Assembly: GCA_019057775.1 (NCBI GenBank)
Contig: JAHLWT010000158.1
Coordinates: 1-35,078, forward strand
Reading direction: 5' to 3'
DNA: 35,078 nucleotides
Origin: Promethearchaeota archaeon
GTDB taxonomy: Archaea; Asgardarchaeota; Lokiarchaeia; Sigynarchaeales; SOKP01
Shown: one piece after another, positions 15,283 to 22,753 of the stretch
How positions within the stretch are numbered: the stretch's first letter is position 1
Layout: the number at the start of each line of letters is the position of its first letter
Position numbers and translations under genes: made by a program
The notes under the pieces: model-generated
Seen by the model: only the letters and a program-made list of their open reading frames with translations
Told to the model about the DNA's origin: nothing
Databases searched by the model: none

Positions 15283-18200
15283 TTACTTTTTAATAGGCAA
15301 CTCGACTATGAAATTACTACCCTTACTATAATCTCCCTCTATTTTATCTTTAACCCAAATTTTACCATTAAAACTACTAATGATTTTACTAACCAAGGAG
15401 AGTCCCAATCCCATTCCTTTTTTTCCTTTTAACTTTCTATTCCCCTTTTTAAATATAATCTCTTTTCTATCATCTGGCACTCCGATTCCATTATCAATAA
15501 ATTCCATTCTAATGAGCTCTTTATTATCGATTTGAACCTTAGAAATTCTGATTAGAATGTCTATATTTGGGTTTTCATTATATTTCACACCATTTATTAA
15601 TATGTTCTCAAAAACGTCTTGTAGAAATAAATTTGCTTGTACTATAAAATCTACATGTGTTGAGTCAACTTGAATATGTAAATGCCTGTCTTCATATGAT
15701 TTTTTAATGAATTCTATTGATTTTCTTAAAGTCTCATCAATTTTAATTGGTTGAACTATTATATTTTCTTCTTCGAGTTTTGAGAGAGTATGAACATTTT
15801 TTACTAATTTACCTCCTCTCTCAACTTGTTGATTGATAATTTTAGTAAGATTTCTTAACATCTTGGATTTTTCAGAATTACCCAATTGAATAGAGATAAG
15901 TTCAGCTGAAGAAGTAATAATTTGGAGAATATTGTTTATATCATGGGCAAAAAGATCTTTATAAAAATTAGCTCGATTATATGATTCATGGTATTTCTTC
16001 TCTGATTCTCTTAATTCTTGTTCCGCTTGTTTACGCTTGGAAATATCCCGTGATATACTAATAATTCCTTTTGCTATACCCTTATCATCTCGTAAAAAAG
16101 TAAACTTTACTTCAACATTGACTAAAGAACCATTTTTATGGATTTGTTCAATTTCAAAAGAACGAATTCTCATTGGATCCTTTAATTTTTTTCTTTCGTT
16201 CCTTAACTCCTCCCTATAAGCCTTTAACATAGTTTTCAATGAGGAAGGCTCATTATAATCTGGTAATTTCAACTTACTTATTTCATCATTAGTATATCCA
16301 AGTATATTAGGTACATTAGGATCATTGTAAATTAAGTTTAAATTCATATCAAAGATAAAAAGGTTTTCATCAGCATTTTGAATTATTAAACGGTATCTTT
16401 CTTCAGATTCTCTCAACTTTTCCATTGCTTCTTTTCTTTCAGTGAAGTCTCTTAAGATTAATAATGCTTTTGTTTCTCCATCCTTATCTAAAAACGTTTT
16501 TCCTCTTACTTCAAACCACACCCAACTTCCATTTTTATGTTTTAATCTTACTTCTGCTTCCCCGCCCCCTTTTTTAAAACTAGTTGATAAATATTTAGCT
16601 GCAAGCTCTAAATCATCTGGATGGATAAATTTTAGGGCAGATTCACCCAAAATCTCGCCTTTTTTATATCCTAATAATTGCTTAAGAGCACCTTCATTAA
16701 TGTACTCGTATTTAAATTTATTATTCAAAACTCCAATTAAATCATAAGCGGTTTCAGAGATTAATCTATACTTTTCTTCAGATTCTCTTAATTTTTGTTC
16801 CACTTGTTTCCGCTTAGTGATATTTCTTGATAATCCCAAAATTCCTTTTGCTATACCATTCTCATCACGTAGAAAAGTAAATCTTGTTTCTACATTTAAG
16901 ATGGAACCATTTTTATGAATTTGTTCTACTTCAAACGTGCGAATGCGCTTTGGATCACCAATCTTCTTTCTTTCACTCCCTAATTCTTCCTTGTAAGCTT
17001 GAAATGTAGTTTTCAATGAGGCCGGAGTGTTATATTCGATTAATTTCAAATTTCTCATTTCTTCATAAGAATAACCAAGTATGTTAGGAACGCTTGTATC
17101 ATTGTAGATCAAATTTAAATTCATATCAAAGATAAAAAGATTTTCTTCAGCATTTTGAGATATTAAACGGTATCTTTCTTCAGATTCTTTTAATTTTTCT
17201 AAAGTTCTTTTTCGTTCAGAAAAGTCTCTCGAAATTAATAATGCCTTTAGATCTCCATTCTTATCTAAAAATGTTTTTCCTCTTACTTCAAACCATACCC
17301 AGTGTCCATCTTTATGTTTTAATCTTAATTCTGCTTCTCCCATGCCCTCGTTAAAACCATTAACTAATGATTTAGCTGCTAACTCAACATCATCTGGATG
17401 AACCAATTTAAGGGCTGATTGACCTAAAACATCTTCTTTTGAATACCCTAATAGTTGGTAAAAAGCGCTTTCATTAATATACTCATATTTAAATTGTTTG
17501 TTAAGAACTGAAATTAAATCATATGCAGTTTCTGATATTAATCTATACTTTTCTTCAGATTCTCTCAATTCTTGTTCTACAATTTTTCTTTTTGATATAT
17601 CTCGCACAACACCATAAAATCTATCATTATCTAATAATGATCCTTTCGCTGAGGCATAGACATAATGACCATCTTTATGTAAAGTTCTGTATTCGATAGT
17701 TATGGCTTCTCTCGTATGGTAAGCTTCTTTCAATGCTTCTAATACTTTAAGTATATCATCAGGATGAATAAATTTACGCATACTTTTATTGATAATTTCG
17801 GAAGGAGTAAAGCCAAACATATCATAGATTTGTGGACTAGCATAAGTAAATTTTCCTTTTAGATCAACCTCAAGTAATAAATCTGAAATAGAATTAACTA
17901 AGTCTCGAGATTTTTCTTCAGATTCATTTAATCTCCTTTGAGCTTCTCTTTGTTCCAAACTTGTCTTTAATCGAATGCCAATTTCTCTAATCAAATCATT
18001 TTCTTCTTTTAAAAAAGGTCTATTTTCAAGATAATAAACCTGTAACATCAGGTTGTTTTCATCAATCATTTCAGAAGTCGATATTTTCCATTTTGATTCC
18101 TCAAAATTAATTGAAGAATAGATCTTAGCTTTAAACGAGATACGGGCACAGGTTATTTCTGAATATTTAATACCTTCTGGAATTAATTCAATTGTTCCTT

Positions 18201-19107
18201 GTAAAATTGCTTCCTCACTTAATAATGGACTTTCGATTAATTTAGATAGTTTGTATAAGAAACTGAGTTCTTTAACACGCCCTTTGAGATTATCTTCAGA
18301 TTTTTGTAACTTTTCCTCAGTAATTTTTCTAGAAGTTATATCTTGAATAATAAATTGGATTAATCTCTGGTCATTTATTCGTATTGAAGAACCTTCGATT
18401 CGAAGCCATAAAAATCCTCCTGCAGATCTACTTATTTTAAATTCAAATTTTTTTAGTTCTCTTCCTTCTTTTACCTCTTTTAAGAGTTTTTCAAATTTTG
18501 GTATAAGAATTTTATTTTTATCGAATATAGATAAAATTTTAATAAAATTGAGTCCAATAATATCTTCTCTTCTGTGTTTTGATAGAAATTTATTGGTTGC
18601 GGGGTTGCAATCAACTAATTTTCCGTTCATATCCATTAAACCTATGAAATGAGGAAAAAAATCGAATAAACTGCGGAACTTTTCTTCAGATTCTTTAACT
18701 TTTTTTTCAAGGAGATTTTTTTCTGTTATATCATTAAAAGTTCCATCAATTCTAATTGGGTTACCAGTTTCATCTCGAATTAGACGTGAATTTAGTTCTA
18801 CCACAATTTTTTTACCATCTTTAGTTAACGCAAGAACCCTATAGTTTTTTACAGCATCATTTTTTAATAATGCATCTATATAAATTTCTCTTTCTTTTGG
18901 GTTCTGCCAAAATTGTTCAACATTTTTACCAATCAAGCTTTCTGAAGGTTCATATCCTAAAATTACATTATGTGCTCGGTTATGATTGACAATTTGTCCA
19001 TCTAATGTAACTTGAAAAAATCCCACATCCAGGTTATCAATCAGATAATATAATTCAGAAGCTCTTGATTTCTGATCTGCTTGATCCTTATCAGTTGTGC
19101 CTTCCAT
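15283..19107 (-). CDS. Soluble multi-PAS sensor histidine kinase
   Basis: The 1274-residue protein has no membrane segment. I read seven PAS domains (about 18-130, 142-265, 405-520, 525-650, 655-780, 785-908, 914-1037), a GAF-like domain (276-395), and a kinase core. The core has the phosphoacceptor HDINN at H1055, the N-box FENILINGVKYNE, the G1 box DNGIGVPD near 1205 and the G2 box GMGLGL near 1231. Many PAS domains end in RDISKRK- or DITEK-type PAC motifs, separated by repeated RESEEKYR linkers. PAS 4-5 and PAS 6-7 are a tandem duplication of a two-domain unit. Such proteins sense small ligands, redox or light in the cytosol. No response regulator is adjacent. Confidence 0.95.
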   Translation of the reverse strand: MEGTTDKDQADQKSRASELYYLIDNLDVGFFQVTLDGQIVNHNRAHNVILGYEPSESLIGKNVEQFWQNPKEREIYIDALLKNDAVKNYRVLALTKDGKKIVVELNSRLIRDETGNPIRIDGTFNDITEKNLLEKKVKESEEKFRSLFDFFPHFIGLMDMNGKLVDCNPATNKFLSKHRREDIIGLNFIKILSIFDKNKILIPKFEKLLKEVKEGRELKKFEFKISRSAGGFLWLRIEGSSIRINDQRLIQFIIQDITSRKITEEKLQKSEDNLKGRVKELSFLYKLSKLIESPLLSEEAILQGTIELIPEGIKYSEITCARISFKAKIYSSINFEESKWKISTSEMIDENNLMLQVYYLENRPFLKEENDLIREIGIRLKTSLEQREAQRRLNESEEKSRDLVNSISDLLLEVDLKGKFTYASPQIYDMFGFTPSEIINKSMRKFIHPDDILKVLEALKEAYHTREAITIEYRTLHKDGHYVYASAKGSLLDNDRFYGVVRDISKRKIVEQELRESEEKYRLISETAYDLISVLNKQFKYEYINESAFYQLLGYSKEDVLGQSALKLVHPDDVELAAKSLVNGFNEGMGEAELRLKHKDGHWVWFEVRGKTFLDKNGDLKALLISRDFSERKRTLEKLKESEERYRLISQNAEENLFIFDMNLNLIYNDTSVPNILGYSYEEMRNLKLIEYNTPASLKTTFQAYKEELGSERKKIGDPKRIRTFEVEQIHKNGSILNVETRFTFLRDENGIAKGILGLSRNITKRKQVEQKLRESEEKYRLISETAYDLIGVLNNKFKYEYINEGALKQLLGYKKGEILGESALKFIHPDDLELAAKYLSTSFKKGGGEAEVRLKHKNGSWVWFEVRGKTFLDKDGETKALLILRDFTERKEAMEKLRESEERYRLIIQNADENLFIFDMNLNLIYNDPNVPNILGYTNDEISKLKLPDYNEPSSLKTMLKAYREELRNERKKLKDPMRIRSFEIEQIHKNGSLVNVEVKFTFLRDDKGIAKGIISISRDISKRKQAEQELRESEKKYHESYNRANFYKDLFAHDINNILQIITSSAELISIQLGNSEKSKMLRNLTKIINQQVERGGKLVKNVHTLSKLEEENIIVQPIKIDETLRKSIEFIKKSYEDRHLHIQVDSTHVDFIVQANLFLQDVFENILINGVKYNENPNIDILIRISKVQIDNKELIRMEFIDNGIGVPDDRKEIIFKKGNRKLKGKKGMGLGLSLVSKIISSFNGKIWVKDKIEGDYSKGSNFIVELPIKK
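15980..17540 (-). repeat. Tandem duplication of a two-PAS unit, 777-bp period
   Basis: Within the kinase gene the DNA of PAS 4-5 and PAS 6-7 can be aligned in register. For example CGGTATCTTTCTTCAGATTC occurs at 16391 and again at 17168, exactly 777 bp (259 codons) apart. The protein segments SETAYDLI, LKFIHPDD/LKLVHPDD, VWFEVRGKTFLDK and NLFIFDMNLNLIYND occur in both units. The boundaries given are approximate. Confidence 0.75.
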
Positions 19108-19152
19108 TTATTCTAATAAGTAGTAAATATTTTGATAAAATGGTAGAACTCA

Positions 19153-19163
19153 TTATATAAAAA
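19153..19163 (-). promoter_or_regulatory. TATA box of the multi-PAS kinase gene
   Basis: On the minus strand this reads TTTTTATATAA, about 46-56 bp before the ATG at 19107. That leaves a leader of roughly 20-25 nt. The position is normal for an archaeal promoter. Confidence 0.45.
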
Positions 19164-19295
19164 CTGTTCAAAAAACAAAATTGAATGTGCAGTAACCAAA
19201 ACAAAAAGAGCTCCTAAATTAGCATGATTTAGCAATTTGATTACAATATTAATAGGTAAACTAAAGAAAAAAAAGAAATTTGGAATTTGAGATGG

Positions 19296-19550
19296 TTATC
19301 CCCCACCGATAGGAGGGAAAATTGAGATTAAATCTCCATCATTAAGGCTTGTATCTAACTCTTTATGTGGACTTCCATTAACTAAGATAATTGCTCTTCT
19401 CTTATCCTTAGGAATATTATACTTATCAAATAGTAGTCTAATTTTACTATTTTCTGGGATTGTTAAGACGTCCTTATCTGGGCCATAATTCCTTAAATTA
19501 GCAAAGAATTTGACCGTAACTGAGATAGTTCTTTTATTATTCATCCTCAT
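19296..19550 (-). CDS. moaD: MoaD/ThiS-type sulfur-carrier protein with C-terminal Gly-Gly
   Basis: This 84-residue beta-grasp protein reads TVKFFANLRNYG, a helix, IILVNGSPHKELDTSLNDGDLISIFPP and ends IGGG. The terminal Gly-Gly is the site where E1-like MoeB/ThiF adenylates the carrier so it can receive sulfur for molybdopterin or tungstopterin. ISIFPPIGGG is the classic MoaD ending. It is the last gene of the aldehyde oxidoreductase operon and overlaps the preceding MoaD-like gene by 14 nt. It probably donates sulfur for the pterin cofactor of the oxidoreductase. No MoaE or MoeB gene is in the window. A start slightly inside, at the M of MNNKRT, is also possible. Confidence 0.88.
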   Translation of the reverse strand: MRMNNKRTISVTVKFFANLRNYGPDKDVLTIPENSKIRLLFDKYNIPKDKRRAIILVNGSPHKELDTSLNDGDLISIFPPIGGG

Positions 19551-19821
19551 CTCTATTAAAATACCATTTATATAATACTCCCATATTCTTTGGAAATAAA
19601 GCTACGATATCTCCAGAATTTATGTTTTTCTTAAAGCCGGCATATTGCCCATTCACAAATATGTGGCTAACTTCCTCTTCTTCAATTGAGAACTTTTTCA
19701 AAATATCCAATACTTTCTTAAATGCTGAATTATCAACCTTCAACTTCAAAGAAGAAGTTCCAGAAATTTGATCTTGTGCCTTTCTCCTTAAATCACCGAA
19801 CAATTTCAATTGTATTGGCAT
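19537..19821 (-). CDS. MoaD-like beta-grasp protein lacking the terminal Gly-Gly
   Basis: The 94-residue protein starts MPIQLKLFGDLRRKA, has a helix (FKKVLDILKKFSI) and HIFVNGQYAGFKKNINSGDIVALFP, all as in MoaD. Where MoaD ends in a flexible G-G, this one continues KNMGVLYKWYFNRDEDE. Without the Gly-Gly it should not be activated or thiolated in the usual way. It begins 19 nt after the aldehyde oxidoreductase stop and overlaps the true MoaD-type gene by 14 nt, so all three are probably translated from one mRNA. It may be a structural or regulatory partner of the oxidoreductase or of the second carrier. That role is inferred. Confidence 0.8.
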   Translation of the reverse strand: MPIQLKLFGDLRRKAQDQISGTSSLKLKVDNSAFKKVLDILKKFSIEEEEVSHIFVNGQYAGFKKNINSGDIVALFPKNMGVLYKWYFNRDEDE

Positions 19822-19840
19822 TTTTCGACAAATTTGTTAT

Positions 19841-21571
19841 TTAAAATACACTATCTAACTCATCATCGGATACATCGAATACTCCATTATGTGGTGGTAA
19901 TTTTTCTTCCATAATGAACTCTGGAAGCCTATCATCTAGAGCAGTGAATCCCGCTCTCTTATTAAAATCTAATTCTACATCAATAATTTGTTTTCCAATT
20001 TTTGGCACATCATCTACAGTCAAATTTGCTCCTAAAACACCATTTAATGACTCTACGATACCCTCTAGTCCTTCTGGGATATCTAAGATCGCAAAAGCTA
20101 CAAACAAACAGTAACCTGCCGCATCAAGTGCAGCTGTAGCCAGTTGTAAATTACGAGATACTTCAGCTTTTTTCGGATCTTTAGGATCTAACTTTCCTCC
20201 TACACCCATAATTTCTGGAGCGATGGCATAACCAGCAGTATGATCTGCCCCCATCGGCGTGGTTGCAAAAGTTACGCCAATGCCTTTAATTGCACGGGGA
20301 TCGTATGCCGGAAATCCTTGTCCCTTACAAGTTGGAATCCTTGTTACCCCTAATACTTTACCAGTAATCTCAGTTCCTTGAGATAACATTCTTCCTGTAG
20401 GTGTCCTTTTACGAATTTCTTCCAATAGATCTAACGCTCCTTTTCCATCTCCCCATTCAATTAAACCTCCTTCCATTGCAACTGCAAGAGTTGTACCAGC
20501 TTCGATTGTATCAACTCCAAGATCGTTGCACGCCCGATTAAGTTCCCCTATAATATCTAGATCATAGATACCACAATTAGCACCTAAAGCCCACACAGAT
20601 TCATATTCTAACACTCCAACCGGATCTTCTCCTCCTGGTTTCGTCCATACTTCAGAACATTGAATAATACACCCAGGACTACAGAAATGAGGACGAACTC
20701 CTCCTCTCTTCTTAATTTCTTCTGCTTTTGCTTCTCCTGATATTTTTTCTGCTCGATCATCTTGCCCACTAGAAAAATTTCTATGTGGTAATCCTCCTGC
20801 TTCGTTGATAATATTAACTAATACTCCTGTCCCATAAGTATTGAGTCCTCCTCCTGGTTTTGTCACATCATGGTTAAGTAAAGCATCTCTAAGTTTAGCT
20901 GTTCCTTTCTTAAATATTTCCTCATTTGCTATTTCTACTCCAGGTGCTCCAGTTTCATCGACTACAATAAACTTTAATCCCTTAGAAGCCATGACTGCAC
21001 CAAGACCACCTCGACCAGCATATCTACTAGGTAATCCTTCGGGATCGTTAAAACAAACTCCAGACATCGCTCCAAGTAGTTCAGCCCCAATTCCCACACC
21101 ACAAATACCAACATTTTTTCCGAATTCTGAAAAAAGTTCCTTATATACTCCATATAATCCTTTTCCTGACCATTTATTAGCATTTAGGAATTCTGTTCCA
21201 TCCTTTGTAATCTTAAGTAAATAGTAATCATTTCCATCATGTTTTCCCTCTATAATCACTGCTCCAATTCTCATTCTTCCGAGCATTTGGGCAAAACTCG
21301 TTCCAGCATTAGCCTCTTTAATTCCTCCTGTTAATGGTGACTTTCCACCAACGGAGATGCGACCAGATGTCGGCGCATTTGTCCCAGTTACTATTCCTGG
21401 AGCAAATACCAATTTATTATGAATCCTCAGTGGATGACAAGTTGGAGGTACTTCTTTTGCAACGATTACTGACGTCATACCGCGACCTCCTAAAGCAGCG
21501 TAATCTTCTGGTAAATCTTCAAATTTGGCTTCAAGATTAGTCATATTTACTCTTAAAATTCTTTTTGACAT
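19841..21571 (-). CDS. aor: Tungsten-dependent aldehyde:ferredoxin oxidoreductase (AOR family)
   Basis: The 576-residue protein matches AOR over its full length. It has the N-terminal RILRVNMTN, the pterin-binding GGRGMTSVIVAKEVPP, GRISVGGKSPLTGGIKEANAG and AGRGGLGAVMASKGLKFIVV. The iron-sulfur cysteines are in FCSPGCIIQCSEVW, with the fourth in DAAGYCLFVAF. The enzyme oxidises aldehydes to acids and passes electrons to ferredoxin, using a tungsten bis-pterin and a [4Fe-4S] cluster. The preferred ATG is at 21571 (MSKRILRV): AGAGGTGA lies just upstream, and the longer frame from 21595 would contain that site. It heads an operon with two MoaD-like genes, which supports the tungstopterin link. 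Substrate is unknown. Confidence 0.95.
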   Translation of the reverse strand: MSKRILRVNMTNLEAKFEDLPEDYAALGGRGMTSVIVAKEVPPTCHPLRIHNKLVFAPGIVTGTNAPTSGRISVGGKSPLTGGIKEANAGTSFAQMLGRMRIGAVIIEGKHDGNDYYLLKITKDGTEFLNANKWSGKGLYGVYKELFSEFGKNVGICGVGIGAELLGAMSGVCFNDPEGLPSRYAGRGGLGAVMASKGLKFIVVDETGAPGVEIANEEIFKKGTAKLRDALLNHDVTKPGGGLNTYGTGVLVNIINEAGGLPHRNFSSGQDDRAEKISGEAKAEEIKKRGGVRPHFCSPGCIIQCSEVWTKPGGEDPVGVLEYESVWALGANCGIYDLDIIGELNRACNDLGVDTIEAGTTLAVAMEGGLIEWGDGKGALDLLEEIRKRTPTGRMLSQGTEITGKVLGVTRIPTCKGQGFPAYDPRAIKGIGVTFATTPMGADHTAGYAIAPEIMGVGGKLDPKDPKKAEVSRNLQLATAALDAAGYCLFVAFAILDIPEGLEGIVESLNGVLGANLTVDDVPKIGKQIIDVELDFNKRAGFTALDDRLPEFIMEEKLPPHNGVFDVSDDELDSVF

Positions 21572-21612
21572 TTTTTCACCTCTATTTTTTTGCATGATCT
21601 TTTTAGTTTTGA

Positions 21613-21625
21613 TATTATTTAAAGC
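21613..21625 (-). promoter_or_regulatory. Probable TATA box of the aldehyde oxidoreductase operon
   Basis: On the minus strand the segment reads CTTTAAATAATAT, about 45 bp before the ATG at 21571. It is the best TATA-like element in the 126 bp shared with the divergent gene at 21698. Confidence 0.35.
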
Positions 21626-21697
21626 TTGTCTAACTTAACGTTTTCATCAAAATGATTAAATTTATTTGATATTTCAATTTAGTACTTTTTGTAGATT

Positions 21698-21976
21698 ATG
21701 TCAGATTTAGAAAATCAAGGTTATGAGTTTTTATCTTTAAAGATTGTTCAGAGTGGAGAAATCAAAAAGATTCCATTATCCCCCGAGAATATGAAGAAGA
21801 AATTTAAAAGTGTTTATTTACCTATTCTCAAAGAATTAAAATTAAAACATAAAGATGTTTTCCTTAGCAATGAAGAAGGAAAAATGATAGGACCTTTTGA
21901 TTATAGTTTAAATTTAGGGGAGATCATAAATAGGTTTGGGAACGAATTAAAATTATATAGTGAAAGAGTTAGTTAA
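21698..21976 (+). CDS. Small protein, possibly ubiquitin-like beta-grasp
   Basis: I cannot name this 92-residue protein. Its predicted order is strand (EFLSLKIVQS), strand (IKKIPLS), long helix (ENMKKKFKSVYLPILKELK), strand (DVFLSNEEGKMI) and a last part, DYSLNLGEIINRFGNELKLYSERV. That part resembles the loop-helix-strand closing of ubiquitin and MoaD folds (sL-L-ei-G-eLkLy). It ends SERVS with no Gly-Gly, so it would not be a conjugated modifier. It overlaps the next gene by 17 nt and is divergent from the aldehyde oxidoreductase operon. The beta-grasp assignment is by eye and needs structure prediction. The coding call itself is better supported, by the start position and tight coupling. 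Confidence 0.65.
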   Translation: MSDLENQGYEFLSLKIVQSGEIKKIPLSPENMKKKFKSVYLPILKELKLKHKDVFLSNEEGKMIGPFDYSLNLGEIINRFGNELKLYSERVS

Positions 21977-22349
21977 ATATTTGGCAAAAATCGGAGCTCA
22001 TTTTGAAATTGCTATACATCCCACGCAACTAGTTAATACTGCTTTAGATATTTCAGTTGAAGATACAAAGAAATTCAAAGAAGTTATCCTAGAAGCTCTA
22101 AATTCTTCCGCTGGAATAAAAGCTGTTTTAAAAGATATAATTTTAGAGGATTTTGAAGTGTATGTTAATAGACCACCTAACACTCCGTTTTTTCCAATTG
22201 CCGCTTCTAAGGACCAATATAAAGCATTTTATGAATCTCTTGAAAATCCCCCTCATGCTCTAATTCAAAAAGGAGATTTCAACCTTACATTAAAAGAGAT
22301 TATTGAAAAATATAAAACTAGAGCATACACGCTTTATAAATTAGAATAG
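21960..22349 (+). CDS. Protein of unknown function, coupled to the upstream small gene
   Basis: This 129-residue protein starts at a GTG inside the last codons of the previous gene, a 17-nt overlap that implies translational coupling. It has helical segments (ELVKYLAKIGAHF, VEDTKKFKEVILEALN) and then alternating short strands and proline-rich turns (YVNRPPNTPFFPIA). It ends with another helix (LTLKEIIEKYKTRAYTLYKLE). No cysteine pair, nucleotide-binding motif or membrane span is visible. I do not recognise a family. It ends 1 nt from the convergent gene at 22351. It probably works with the candidate beta-grasp protein, given the overlap. Confidence 0.65.
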   Translation: MKELVKYLAKIGAHFEIAIHPTQLVNTALDISVEDTKKFKEVILEALNSSAGIKAVLKDIILEDFEVYVNRPPNTPFFPIAASKDQYKAFYESLENPPHALIQKGDFNLTLKEIIEKYKTRAYTLYKLE

Positions 22350-22350
22350 T

Positions 22351-22737
22351 TCACTCATGAATTTTTTCGTTGATGAAATTAAAGAGTTCTTCTAAACTGT
22401 ATGTTTTTATCTGAGCCTGTATTTCTTTGTAGCTAAGTTGATCACGGGAGCTCTTATTTTCATTTTCCTGAAGTAATTCTCCCAAAATTTTGTCTATTGC
22501 TCCATATTCTTTATCATAAATACAGTGTGTGTCCATATTATGAAACGTTTCATAGGAGATTATAATCGGTTTTAATGAGTGTTTTTCGATTTTAAAATAT
22601 CCATTATTAATTCTTTCACCACACTCGGGACATTCTGAAAAACTTCTCAACTTCACTTGCTCTATCTTTAAGATGTCGTTGCTACTTTCTAGAAGCTCTT
22701 TTATGATCTTTACCGTTTCTATTAATAATTCATCCAT
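22351..22737 (-). CDS. Protein of unknown function with a possible zinc site
   Basis: The 128-residue product has an N-terminal helix (ELLIETVKIIKELLESS) and CPECGERI near residues 36-43, a typical zinc-knuckle half. Further on, HSLKP and HNMDTHC may supply the other ligands. The C-terminal half is helical and acidic or polar. The CPXCG plus downstream H/C layout recalls zinc ribbons and HNH-like metal sites, but I cannot assign a family or activity. It starts 16 bp after the CocE-like hydrolase stop, whose TGA runs into GAGGG, so the two form an operon. It may be a small partner or regulator of that enzyme, which is inference from position. Confidence 0.65.
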   Translation of the reverse strand: MDELLIETVKIIKELLESSNDILKIEQVKLRSFSECPECGERINNGYFKIEKHSLKPIIISYETFHNMDTHCIYDKEYGAIDKILGELLQENENKSSRDQLSYKEIQAQIKTYSLEELFNFINEKIHE

Positions 22738-22753
22738 GATTGTTTCTAAACCC

